DNA of 64,000 nt, taken from assembly GCA_973895155.1 (NCBI GenBank), contig OZ316897.1, positions 20,956,001 through 21,020,000 of the forward strand. Reading direction: 5' to 3'. The DNA is from Marsupella aquatica (taxonomy: Eukaryota; Marchantiophyta). A model generated the notes under the pieces. The model saw nothing but the letters and a program-made list of their open reading frames with translations, had not been told where the DNA came from and searched no databases. The translations under genes were made by a program, and so were the position numbers. Positions 49,466 to 62,200 of the stretch are shown piece by piece (the stretch's first letter is position 1; each line of letters opens with the position of its first letter).

Positions 49466-52400
49466 ATGTACGTCTCGGCAGATCGGGCTAGGAAGCGGAG
49501 ACGGGGGGAAAGGCTCTTTGGGATTCATACATTTGGAGACCCAGGATGCCCTTCTGATTACGATGGACCGTTCAGAGATAACATAAAGGCATTTTTGGAA
49601 GAGTGCGCGGAACCTGAGCTATACAATATAGAGGGTATGCCTGCGTGGTCAATAGCGCTGGAGGAGTCCGACATTCATGGCTCGCGAGTGTCTTTGCTAG
49701 TGATTGAAGAAGGAATGCGGGATTCTCTTCATCCTCATTGCGACCATTGCCGGTGCATTGGTGAGCATCCCTTCCTCTTCCTATGGTGCTTGTCGAGGTC
49801 CACATTCTCCATCTGCTTCTCCTGTTCCCATGCTATGTCAAGCGTCCTGATTATGTGTTGCTGCATGGAGAATATCAATCAGGGACCAAAATTTACCTTA
49901 AGACAACAACCTTTACTATCTGATCAAGAGTGTACCTACATCTTGCAATTTGGGAACTCTTTGACGGAAGACACCCAGTTTCCTTGTCTATTACGTGGCA
50001 TCCAATTCGTCAACATTTTTGTAGATCATCTAGTGTTCGATAGTAGAAATTGTTAGCGCGTTCGTTCTCGTTTTCGCACATCCAGTACTGACATGCGAAG
50101 ATAATGTGCAGGTTGGAGTCATCACCCTGTATCGAATAAACGGTATCATTTCATCATTCCTGCCCCAGAACTTGACGATCGTCCTCTGGGGTTAGTGGGC
50201 CTGGTTGGAGGCAAAGTTTGTCCCAACTGCAACGATCCTATCCCTCCATCGTTATTCAGCTGTCAGTCATGTGGAGAAGAGGCCGTACTTGGAAGCATAT
50301 TGGATTTGCAAAGCCATCTCCTCCATGGCGTCCTTCACTGCAACGGGTTTGGTCACCTCCTGCGCATCAATGGCAGAGAAAAAGGATCCAAGATGGCATC
50401 GGGAAGAGAAATAATGGATCTCTGGGATCGTATGTGTGCAATGCTCAGAGCTAGGTACAGTGGACCGTCTGCATTCAGTTTGTGCAATCGCATAAAACTT
50501 GATACTTCACCTCAATAGAGTCTCGTGTTGGCAAAAACCCAAGTCTTCTCAGGCAAACAATACCTCGTTTAATTTCGTAACAAACGATGCATTCTACGTA
50601 GGACACGTTTTCGGAGTTTAAGTTGGCAGCCTGTCAAGACATTGTTGGCAGCAAGGGTATTTTAGCCCTACTACGTGCCGCTATAATATATTGGTACTTG
50701 TAACACGTCCTTGCCAGGGCAACAACTGCATTGTAGTCCGAGTCTATTCACTTCAATTTGAGCACGTCCTAAGGCACAACTTGTGGGGCCCCCTCTCTCC
50801 TTGCCCATCCTGCCTTACCATGCTACCTCACCGACAACTGCATCCCATCCATGCACCACAGACAAATCTGCTCCCCATTGAAGCTCCTCTCTGATAATTA
50901 CACTCACTTGACGTTCGGCAATATTTTGTTAGTCTTGAAGGAGAACATGAAGTTCATGAATGTCTAAATACTCGGCAGCTTGATTGTGGAACTAATTGAG
51001 TACTTCGCACGCTGCAAGTTTACATCAATCTGATTGGGTGTTTGATTGAATGTGTTTGTAATGACAGGAAGGTGAGCGTGGAAGACGTGGCTAAGAAGAG
51101 AACCCTCGAGTTTAGGCTTCTGCACTCCGTGGGCTATGGTGAATGCTGGTATGGAAGATGGGATTACAAGTTTGGTCACGGAAGCTTTGGCATCACGCAA
51201 CAAATGTACGTGAAGGCCATCGAGGCAATTCGTGGCATGCCGTTAAATGTCATGGTTCAACATTTTGAAGGAGTGGATCAAGATGTACTTGCTATCGTTG
51301 CCATGTACCAACGTATCAGTGGACAAGCCCTTCAAACGGTAGGCGACTTGATTCGTTTCATGATGGAGCTGAAAGCGAGACTGCCTCTTCATCCAGCGTC
51401 CAAGACTTTCTCCAAAAGCTCAAAGGAGTTCGAGAAGAAAAGTTCATGCGGAAATATTAACAATGCCACCGCTGCCGACATGCCCTGCCGATGGTCTGTA
51501 AAGCGCTTGGACTTAGCTACGCAAGTGATTGTGGAAGCGTTGAAGAGCTGCGAAAAGAAATGGATGCCTCGGCAGGACGTGCGAGATGCAGCAAGAGTCT
51601 ACATTGGTGACACAGGTCTTTTGGATTTTGTCTTAAAGTCTTTGGGAAACAGGGTGGTTGGCGGTCACGTTGTACGCCGAGCTGTGAATCCCATTACCAA
51701 GGTTCTGGAATACAGCCTGGAAGATGTAAACAGCTCCACCGCCAACGTAAATCCTAGAGATAGATGCCAACCTGAGCCTGTATGCGAGGTTGGCCGCGCG
51801 GAGGTTCTTCGAGACATTGTCTACATCTACAAGCATGTACTGGAAAGTTACAAGCCCGCACGAAGAGGAATCAGAAGTGTTCTGACTGCTATTCCGACAG
51901 CAGCAAGGATAATCCTTGACACAAAGCAATTCATAAAGGATTATCGCGGAGAGATCACCCGCAAATGTGCTAACAATGAGTGGGACATGGACGACGACGA
52001 GATGCTCAGAGTGATGTGTACGGTCGTCTTGAAAGACGATGACCCAAGCCGCAATAGGCCGAGTCCCCCTGCAGAACTGGTGGTCCTTCCACCTCATGCT
52101 ACCATTGGGGATTTGAAGCAGGAAGCACAGCGGGCTTTTCGTGAGACGTACCAGATCATGCACAGCTTCGCGGTGGACTCGATTCCTGATCTTGACGGAG
52201 ATGACGAAGATCTCTTATTTGGAACTATCGAATCAGGCTCAACTGTGATTGTCGAAGGAAGCGGAATTGACATGTGCAGCGACTGGCGCTACGAAGGAGG
52301 GAATGATAGCTGGATTGTAGACTGCCCTTGTGGAACCAAAGATGACGATGGCGAAAGGATGATAGCTTGCGATGTGTGTGAGGTGTGGCAGCACACTCGA

Positions 52401-52487
52401 TGTGGGGGTATTTCTGATCTGGATGCTATTCCCCTTCGTTTCCTGTGTCACCGTTGCGGAGTCAACCTATTTCATGCCATGCTTTGA
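49466..52487 (+). CDS. MS1-like: MS1/MMD1-type PHD-finger transcriptional regulator, 3 exons
   Basis: Plant PHD-finger protein of the group containing MALE STERILITY 1 and MMD1, nuclear regulators that in flowering plants act in tapetum or meiocytes. Exons: 49466-49760, 50112-50454, 51068-52487. Phases join exactly and the product is 685 aa, close to MS1. The start is followed by a basic patch and the family N-terminus RLFGIHTFGDPG. Across intron 1 runs the Cys/His block CDHCRCIGW (92-100) then KRYHFIIP (108-115). Next comes a two-CxxC knuckle, CPNC (135-138) with SCQSC. The diagnostic central stretch is LEFRLLHSVGYGECWYGRW (226-244). A canonical C4HC3 PHD finger ends the protein, with C632, C634, C647, C650, H655, C658, C673 and C676, nine residues before the C-terminus. 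In MS1 the finger is likewise C-terminal. If the species lacks flowers, the role must be sporogenesis or something more general; that is inference. Which member of the group it matches best needs a tree. Confidence 0.95.
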
Positions 52488-55400
52488 AAACATGCAATTG
52501 ACCGAATTGAATTAATCTTGGCCAGAGTAAAGGAGACTGGCAGACTCCTGGACACGGGCCGAGCTTATTAGGGGCCGGACCAGTTTTATCAGTGTTCTGC
52601 TCTATTGTTTCCGTTGGTTCAGCGCGCGGTATTGATCTTCGCTCTTCATCACATTCTCAGTGTGAGCTTTCAAATTGAAGTGAAAGGTATAGCAAGGAAC
52701 GGAGATCGATCTGTAGCTAGAGAAGGCGGTACGACACATACGTACCTGTTAATTGCATGCTTGAAGGAGGGTCCGAGGCAAGCATGTCTGTACAGTACAG
52801 CAATGTTTTAGTAGGTTCCTGTAGTTTACTCAAAGTTTAGAGGTAAGTAGGCTGCGCAGGTGGATAGCTAGCATGCAATTGCTAGAGATACCAGTTGGTT
52901 GAGTCGACACTCAGTAGCACTTAGGGAATGTCATCATACCATGCCTTCTGCGTGATCGAGCCCGGGCCTCCTTTCGTAGGACTGTTCTAGGAAGCATTGC
53001 TCAAGGCCTAAAGTGCCATCGACAACAGTCTGTCCACATTTCAAGGTAGAGAACGAAGTTTCTTTTACGGATGGTCGTAGGTGATGATGTATACTTGACA
53101 TGAAAATATGGAAAGTCTTCGGAAAGTCCTGTATTAAATTGTTACACAACTGTGGATGCCCATGCGTTTAGCCTTGTGCATCTCCTCGTTGAATGTTTAT
53201 TTCCTGTCCATGTACGTCCTGAAAACAATCGTCAGTTCACAACATGGGAATGGCAATTGGTCGGATTTTAATAGGTGTAAGCAAAATAGCTCGTTCTTCC
53301 GATTGGCTCTTGGCCGGTTGTTAACCCGATGTAAGCAACAGAGTTCGCTCGGCCCCTTTCTCCGTTACATGGACCGAAGGTGGCACGGCGTCTTCGAGTT
53401 CCTGTTCGCAGATTGGGCGAGAGATCAACTTGTACCTTTCATTACGACCAATTTGGTTTTCAAGAACTCCCTGATGTGCGCGCAGCGGAAGATCATCTCA
53501 TCATCTCTAGCTATGCAGCGGCTACGCCAAAATTTAGAGGACTGATTCTGAGCAAAGTACTCCACTCTGCACTGTAAAGATTGAAAGTATTTCCTACAGA
53601 ACTTTCTTTGGAGGGTACACTTTTAGCAAAGACTCTCCCATAACAGTGTTTTGATCGGAATCGTGAAATTTGAAATGCCGATACCGAGGGGAATTTTTCT
53701 ATGCTTTCTAATTTCACTATAGCTCCTGGCCTTTTCTATCAAAGCAAGCTGAAAGAAGCAAAGCGCCTCGCGGTCTCAGTACGATGCAAACAATTGCAGG
53801 ACGTTGAAGACTTGTACTCATACCTCATTTGCATCTGACCATGACTCCAGCTTTTCAGGCACACTTGCAGAAGCGATAGGATGGCCGATCTTCCAGTCAA
53901 TGCGGAAGATTCTGACAGTGAGGTCGTACTCGTTTCAAATTGCAATACTCAAATTCATTTGTACTAACAATCAGTTATCTAAATTCAGTAGCCATTACAT
54001 TGATAGATTTGATGTCTCGATGGCTTTATCGAAAGTATGTAACAAGCAAGCTTCATATTGCAGTACTTCTTTACATTAATTTTGCATTACTTTCCAGATC
54101 TGGGTGGTTAGCTATGAGAAACAAAACCGGATAGTACCAAAGATGGACATTGCCTCCCCCATTGCCTTTTAAATGATGCAAAAATCATATTATCTTCGAT
54201 CCAACGTTTTGAGTTCGTAACTGCCTCCGATTAATGCAATTCTCTAGTAATAGTTTGCTGATAGTACTCCTGGTAGCGTCACCTCAGTTGGAAGCCGACT
54301 GGATCGTACTGGTGGTTCCTTAATTGTTCGACATCTCTTGGCTGACTGATCCGTGAGATAGAACTATCCGTGTGTTACTGTATGTACATGTAGTCACTTC
54401 CTGAGTCATGCAGCGTCAGAAAAGCGCATAATATTCCCAAATCATTGAGTGATGATTGATTACATTTGGCTCCCTCTGCGAAAACTTCGCAGACATGCTC
54501 TGTGCAGCGGTACCTCGTTTGCACGCAGACATGTCGTACTAACTTGCCTCGACCGAAAGCTCCTGGATAACGACATATAACTATAATACCGGGACAACAG
54601 AGCTGCAAACGGGGGCCACAGATTATTAAATGTTCCACGTTCAGTATCTTATGCGATAAGGTACAGTACAGGAACAGGAATCAAAGTGAATCCGTACCGA
54701 AGAAGCTCTACGAAATAATCGGCCCGAGAACATACCGGTTCGTGGTTCTGCAATACGGTACCAAAATCAAATTACTTTTACCGAATCAGGACTACCTTAC
54801 TTAAGATTGCTTCAGGTTCACTTAATTAAGCTTCAGCTGTTAGGCCTTCTACGGTTCTAGACCGTAGGCCGTTCGGAACTTCCATTGAAATCAGTTCCTG
54901 AACGAACATTCCTTTTCGTGTTCGTGGTTTGGCTCGTATCATAAATAGCCAATGATGAATCGGGAAAGGAGTATCCAGAATCAACATCGAAGCGTGCCAT
55001 CTATGCTCTTCTGTCGAGCACAACCACGATGCACACACAACACAACCATGAGCGACACAGACACCTATATCAAAACAGATCGACAACGTACATGCCGGTT
55101 TGAGGTTCGGCATTCCCAGAAATCAGGCATGAGCTATAGATCGAGAAATTAAGTTTTCAAATCAGCTAGAGAAACATACCGGTTCGAGATTGAACATTGC
55201 CAAAATTTTCAATAACCTGGGAGGTCTACAGTAGCATCTCAACGAGTATTCGTTCGTCGTAAGCTGCAGCTTTCTTCCGAGGGTTCCTGACCACCATAGC
55301 CATCAGAGTTGCAGTCAGTCACACGGCGTCCATCACCACTGAACAGTGCTGAGGAATCACCTGCACAAGCAATCGAGAGGGAGTTGCTGGTGAACGCCAC

Positions 55401-58400
55401 ATGTACAGTAGTGGTGAGCGCAAATAGTCTTCCAGAAGCAGCCATGAGGCCGCGGAGATTCAAAATATTGTGAAAAGGGGCGCGGGGGACAAATTAGCTT
55501 CAAAGACATTGGGAGTTCAACGGAGAGGTTTTCTTACTCACCCGAGTTCAGGTTAGAACTGAGAACCCCCTCCCCACACCTCCTTTATAACAAGTAACTT
55601 TTTTAAGGGAACAGCTACTTGACATAAAAGAGGTGTGGAATAAAACAGTAAATAGTAAGAACCCCGGCCCACACCTCCGAATATCAAGTAAATAGCAAGT
55701 ACCTCCAGAAATATAATTAACTATAACCTGTATTTTCAGACTTTTGAGCCACCTTGTGACTGAAGAACTGTTGCTTTGGCATGTACAGGCTAGAAACACC
55801 GTTGGCTGGCCTTGGGTGCTTACGTCCTGTAAAGCCAACAATAGCGATTTAATTGCTCTGCATCTAGTGGCCACAAATGTGCTTATTTAGACTAGGACAG
55901 GTTGTGTAAAGTTCCATGTAGGCTTGGGTGGAGATACTATGAAAGCTAGAAATGAAACAAGGCACATGAATTAGGAGAAGATGTAAATAATGTGTGTTTT
56001 GTTTCTGAAGGACACAAATCAACTTACAATAAAATTTATGATTGTCCCAAGTCCACTGAAGATGTTCCTTTCAATCTGCTCTGTTAGAACACCAGCATTA
56101 GACAACTGCCAATGAGAACTGTCACTTACAATTTAAAGGTGTCACTGCCAGGTAGTCCAAAATATTAAATATTCCTTCACCATGGTTCGTTTGTTCCTTT
56201 TGATGCACAGATGGTTTGTTCATTTTTGCTGTAGAAATGGACACTTTTCATTCATCACATAGAAGTCTCCACTGAGCTGTTTACCATACTGCAGCAGGTT
56301 GGAATCCAGTCAGCATGCAGTTGTAACCAATAGGCTGCATGGTTGGCCCTTGGAAATAGTCCTACCTATGTTTATGAGAAAAATCCACCTCCAAATTGAG
56401 TATAAGATGCTATAGCGGTGGTCAACCTGCGCATCTGAGAAGGGTCTTCGATGATGTAATCTCCCAAAGATTGGAAGGAATTGAACACTGTGAGACTTCA
56501 TAGGCATGATTGTTGAAAGCTTAGCCCTGCTCAACTACCTTTCACTCTCGTCATTTTAGTGCTGTGGAGGGAAAGCTAGACCACGAATTTCCTTGACTTC
56601 AACGCGCAACTGACTGACACCCAAGAGCATATTAGCAACCTAATAATATAGCACAGTTATGTATCTTTGACATCAAAAACGCATGACCTCTCTCTGGTTC
56701 GTCTTCCTCAACGTCAGCAAACATGACAAGTGAGTCACCACTGAAGGGAGAATCTGGGAGAATGTGCTGCATAATTATATGGAAACCCCATGACCCAAAC
56801 GTCATACAATGCCATCCTTTTTTTTCTTTATTATTTCTTTTTGATGAGCTTTTTCTGAGTGCACGTGAGATAGGTCCCCATCCAATTTTAAGTGCATAAG
56901 TCCCAGGTTTTGTGTGGACTCTCTGACGTACTTGTAATTCTGAAAAGTTAAATATGATGTATCATGTGAGCAGTACAGTTCATCGCCTTTAATTAGTTTT
57001 CGCTCTGCAAAGCGAGTGTTGAATTGAGACTTGGGGAAATTGCACGCATTACAAGGAAATGTGCTTGACACAACAATCCAATCAACTTGGTGATAGAATG
57101 ACTATGTGGAGGGTGATGCGTGTGAATAAATGGCTGCAGCAATGAAAAACTAAAATGGCATTGGACAGGTCCACCACGCACATCATTTTCCTTTGGAAAG
57201 GGAATGACGTGCGCTAGTCAAGACTGTACATAGTTGACTCCACCCACCATGAATGCCATTAAATCCTGCACACACACACAGCTACCGTATGGCTCTCCCA
57301 TCTACCAAGTTGCGGTGCAGACCCACGTCTATGTCAAGCAAACCACCTACATGGATCGATGGATGGCAACATGGGACCTCCTACAATTTATCTTAAAGTC
57401 TAGAGCAACGAAAAAAGTTCTCCAACTCTCTAAGGGTGGCTGTACAAGACTTATTAGAGTGCATTATTTAGTGATTTTTTCTCTCTACTAAAGCAAACTG
57501 GAAAGACACTTCTTGTTCTAAAGTGTAGGGGCCAAAACATTGTGAATGAAGTCAATGGAATGAAGTTCTCTTGAAGGAAGGAGCGAATGTTTGGAAATGT
57601 ACACCATTGGATGTGGTCTAAACTTCTAGAGAAAAATAAACACTCCAGATGAGCATTTACTTGGGCCCATTCCCTGCCATGAAGGATTGGCAAGGAATGC
57701 AACCTTACCACTCCAAACTGAACACAAATGCCTTTGAGCCAACTGTTTTGCCAATTGGAGTAATTCACACTGATTCACAATCCAGATTTAATGTCAGGGA
57801 ATCAAAGAAACAATGGGCCAAGACCCTATAAAGCCACCCCAACTTTGTTGGAGATTGTATTATAAATCTCTAGCTTACTACTATAGCTTAGATTACAGCT
57901 TAAGCTAGGGTTTGAATTACAATCTAAAGCTGATGGTGGTCGTATGGAATTTTGGGTGTTAATTAGTAAATACTGAGGTAGAGAGGATTCATTGGGCCTT
58001 CCTCACCAACATGGTTTATTTTGGTCTCCAGTGGAATGCTCTACTATGAGCCAAATGTTTTCTGCCTTTGTTTTGTGGTTGCTTAACTATATTCTGTCGT
58101 AAAAGGAGTAATTTACTTGGAATTTACTCAATAGGTGAAGGTAGTGAATTCCATCAAGAAAATGTGCACAATTCAAAGGTGGGCAGGCAAAAACCAATAA
58201 GTTGATGCAGCGTTAGACATGATTTTGCTGCCTTCTGTGGTGGGTATTTTGGCCAGTTTAAGGTGGGTTTTCCCCGGATGCTTGGTTTCTGGCCTGGCAC
58301 GTGTGCCAATGTTGTTTCCCCTCCCAAACCACCCAACATGTTAGACGGTTTCTGTGCTAGGGTGAGGTTTCTCCCTCCTTTAAAAGTAATCTAAACTCTA

Positions 58401-58578
58401 GAATATATAATCTTATTCTTTCTTTCTCATGATCTGTTCACGAAATATGGGGTGAAATAAGATTATGGTGGGAAGCCTCCCTGGCTGTTTTATTATGGTT
58501 ACATTTTCCTAAGTAACCAGGAATGGACCTAAGGGTTGTGTTCCATTCGCCCTCGGGCACACGAAACCCCCTTCCGGC
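52488..58578. other. Intergenic, no supported gene
   Basis: The first few hundred bases should be the 3' UTR of the PHD-finger gene. Short frames at 53156-53577 overlap in two frames and match nothing known. A CATACCGGTTCG-type motif recurs at about 54734, 55090 and 55173. A short repeat with the core CCCACACCTCC occurs at 55570 and 55670, with an inverted piece (GAGGTGTGG) between. No RNA gene was recognised. Confidence 0.45.
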
Positions 58579-59017
58579 TGTTGAGCATAGACGACGATCG
58601 CAACGGCAAGCCCATGAACCATCCAACGCACAATAGTCGACACAAGAGATACGTGGTTCACCTCCTTGAGGCTACGTCCACGGGAACACACAAGAGAGCT
58701 TTACTGAACTCTAAGCCCGTCGGCTATACCGAGTCTCCACAGTGTAAGCTCTCCCTATCTCTCAAGTGGCTCCATAACAATGAGCCTTGGTTCTACCTCT
58801 CCAAGCACACATGCCTCTTATGATATAGTGTGCAACTTAGTTGTACCTAACCACATAGTTGTACCTAACCACATAGTTATACCTAATCACGTAGTTGTAC
58901 CTAACCACATAGTTGTACCTAATCACGTAGTTGTACCTAACCACGTAGTTGTACCAACCCACGTTGTTGTACCAACCACGTCATACCTAACCTAGACGTA
59001 AGAGTAAATACCCAACA
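58579..59017 (-). mobile_element. 3' LTR of the Ty1/copia element (439 bp)
   Basis: Read on the minus strand it starts TGTTGGGTATTTACTC directly after the polypurine tract and ends TGCTCAACA, giving TG...CA ends. It aligns with the lone LTRs at 11255-11614 and 13217-13574. It is about 80 bp longer because of the 18 bp minisatellite at 58839-58982. Target duplication cannot be tested because the 5' LTR is outside the window. Confidence 0.85.
58839..58982. repeat. 18 bp minisatellite inside the LTR, 8 units
   Basis: Eight head-to-tail units of AGTTGTACCTAACCACAT with variants (AATCACGT, CAACCCACGT). The array is absent from the two other LTRs of the family in this window. Its edges lie wholly within the LTR. 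Confidence 0.95.
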
Positions 59018-59032
59018 ATCTTCCCCTTGACT
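59018..59032 (-). other. Polypurine tract of the copia element
   Basis: AGTCAAGGGGAAGAT on the minus strand, abutting the LTR. It primes plus-strand DNA synthesis. The same tract, AGTCAAGGGGGAGAT, precedes the decayed LTR at 13217. Confidence 0.85.
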
Positions 59033-59208
59033 CTGGTCTAGGGGAGAGTAATACTGCCAATGTATATGATCCCTCAGCGGGAAGTTCTGGACAGAAACCA
59101 AACCGGTTTCCCTCTCTAACTAGAGCAAACCAGAACTAAGCCGTAGCCTAATACATAGGAATGAGGAAGAGCATATATCAGTAATTACAATGAATGTTTA
59201 AGAAAACT
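59033..59208 (-). other. Untranslated spacer between pol and the 3' LTR
   Basis: About 176 bases between the pol stop codon and the polypurine tract, with no coding capacity. Confidence 0.7.
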
Positions 59209-62200
59209 CTACTTGTGATGCAATTGCAAAACCTGCAATACGTCACGGTGTCTAGAGAAACTCTCCAAAGGAATCACTTTGGTAAATGCGTCAGCCGGGT
59301 TGAGTTTACCATCAATCTTGACTAGCTCAAACAAATTATCAGACACAGCCTGCCTGATAAAATGGTACCTGACGTCAATGTGCTTCACTCTGCTGTCCAT
59401 CACCTGGTTCACAGCAAGGTGGAGCGCACTTTGACTATCACAATGGAGCTTCACATTCCCCTGTGGCAATCCCATTTCAGTGATAAGTCTATCCAACCAA
59501 ATCGCTTCCTTTGCTGCTTCTGCAGCTGCAACATACTCCGCTTCTGTAGTAGACTGAGCAATACACTTCTGCAAAGTAGACCTCCAACTTATGCATCCAC
59601 CGCCAAGTGTGAACACGTATCCTGTTGTTGATCTCCTTCGGTCCAAATCTTGTCCATAGTCAGAATCTACATAGCCAATCAATGATCTAGCATTCTTTGC
59701 ATTCGCATCAAATAAAAGACCATGATCCACGGTACCCTTCAAGTACCTGATAATCCACTTCACTGCTTCCCAGTGTACCTTCCCTGGATTCGACATGTAC
59801 CTGCTCACCTTGCCCATAGCCATGGCAAGATCAGGTCTAGTGCAAGTCATCAAATACATGAGACTCCCCACTGCCTTGTCATATGGAACCTTTGACATCA
59901 ACCCCTTCTCTGTGTCATCCGTAGGACAGAACGCTGATGATAACTTGAAGTGTGGAGCCAACGGGGTACTTACTGGCTTGCTATTCTCCATGTTGAACCT
60001 TGCAATTACCTTCCTCGCATAACTGCTCTGCGTCAACCATAGCTTGCCAGCCTCCAAGTCCCTAGTGATCTCCATACCCAAAATCCTCTTAGCTGGCCCT
60101 AAGTCCTTCATCTTAAACTCTGCACTAAGCAGTGCCTTGAGCTTAACAATCTCAGACCTATCCTTGGCTGCAATTAGCATGTCATCCACATAAAGTACTA
60201 AAACAATGAACCCAAAGACAACATTCTTCACCGGTTTCAAATACACACAAGGGTCAAATACACTTCTGTGAAAACCTTGTGACCGAATCCAATCGTCAAA
60301 CCGCTTGTTCCACTGTCTTGGTGACTGCTTCAACCCATACAAGGATTTCAGCAATCTGCAAACCAATTCCTCCTGTCCTCTCTTCACAAAACCTAGCGGT
60401 TGTCTCATGAAGATCACCTCTTCCAATGTGCCATAGAGGAAAGCTGTGACAACATCCATCTGATCTAGGAGCAGACCAAACATTACAACAAGTACACACA
60501 ATAGTCGTATTGTAGAGTACTTAGCAACTGGTGAGAAGACCTCATTGTAATCCACACCTTTCTCTTGTGTGAATCCCTTTGCTACCAATCTAGCCTTGTA
60601 GACCTTCGATCCACCTCCTATGGAATTATCCTTCAGCTTGTAAATCCACTTGCTGTCCACCACTTGCTGACCCTTAGGCAGCTTAACAAGCTCCCAAGTT
60701 TTGTTGTCCTTTAGTGACTGCATCTCCGTTTGCATTGCTGCAGTCCACTTCTGCTTCTCCTTTGAAGCACTTGCCTCATGAAATGAAGAAGGTTCTCCTT
60801 CTTCCAAAATTAACGCATCACCCTCATCATCAGTTGTAAAATCATCCTCTTGCAGTTGAGATGAATCAACCCACTGTCCATACCTTGATGGAGCGCGTAC
60901 AGTGCGACCAGATGTTCTTCTAGCCGATGACTCCGGTTGATCTGCGTGTGCTGGTACAATTTGAAGCTCAACAGCATCCACTTGCTGCTCACCAGCATCA
61001 ACAAACTCCTCTGGTTCCTCTGGCACAGGAACCAGCTCCATAATTGGAGCAACTCCTTCTCTCCGGTCATGCACCTCATAACCAATCTCCCCCTCAACGA
61101 GATCCGGGATAGGAGATTTTCCTTTGTCAGTACGGGAGACCTGAGTATTCTCCCCCTCCTTCAATAATCTGGATTCATTAAAGGAAACATCCCTACTAAC
61201 AACGAGCTTACAGGCAATAGGATCCCATAGCCTATAGGCTTTCACACCACTCTGGTACCCAAGAAAAACACATTTCCTGGAGGTAGGATCCAACTTGGTC
61301 CTATTCTGCTTTGGTGTGAGAGCATATGCATCACTTCCAAAAATTACCAAGCCATGATAGTCTGCTTGCCGCTTATAGCGCATCTCAAACGGCGTTTTGA
61401 AATTGATAGCACTAGAAGGAGAAAGATTTACCAAATAAGCTGCGGTATTGACAGCTTCTGCCCAAAATTCTTGTGGTAAACCTGATTGGCTCAACATACT
61501 CCGTGACCGCTCCAACAGTGTCCGATTGAGCCTCTCAGCGACACCATTCTGCTGCGGAGTATAAACTGTGGTGAGATGGCGAGTTATCCCCTGTTCTGAA
61601 CAGTACTCTTCAAATTCCATTGAAGTGTACTCCCCGCCGTTGTCTGACCTCAGACTCTTCACCCTTGTATCCAAACACTTGATCGTGTTTCCAGTCTGAT
61701 TCTCCACCTGGGCCTTCCACTTCTTAAAAATGGACAAGACATCAGACTTATGCGTCATGAAATAAATCCACACAAATCTTGAGTAATCATCAATAAATGA
61801 TACATAGTACAACTTTCCAGAGTGTAAGGGAGTCGGGGATGGACCCCACACGTCACTATGTATGTACTCAAGAACCGCTTTGGAACGATGAGTTCCAACA
61901 CCAAAAGCACGACGATGCTGCTTTCCAAGAATGCAATGCTCACAAAACTCTAATTTACAAGATTGCAAATCAGAAATGAGTCCATTCTTCCGTAAGATAG
62001 CCAAACCCTTCTCACTCATGTGGCCTAGCCGTGAATGCCACAGTTGAGTCATCTCCTCGTGAGACTTGGTTACATTGGCCTCTCCACATACAGTATTGCC
62101 CTGTAACACATACAAATTCTTTTGTCTACTCCCCTTCAAAATCACTGTCTCTCCCGACCTGACTTGAAGTTCACCATCAATAACGCTCCATTGATGACCA

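Noticed and set aside
53380-53577. 65-codon frame downstream of the PHD-finger gene
   Set aside because: Its composition looks protein-like, but there is no start, no splice-supported extension and no family match; kept as unannotated.
58839-58982. CRISPR-like array
   Set aside because: The 18 bp units are head to tail with no spacers, lie inside an LTR and the genome is eukaryotic.
59362-61979. Plus-strand frames within the copia pol
   Set aside because: They are antisense shadows of the pol coding sequence.
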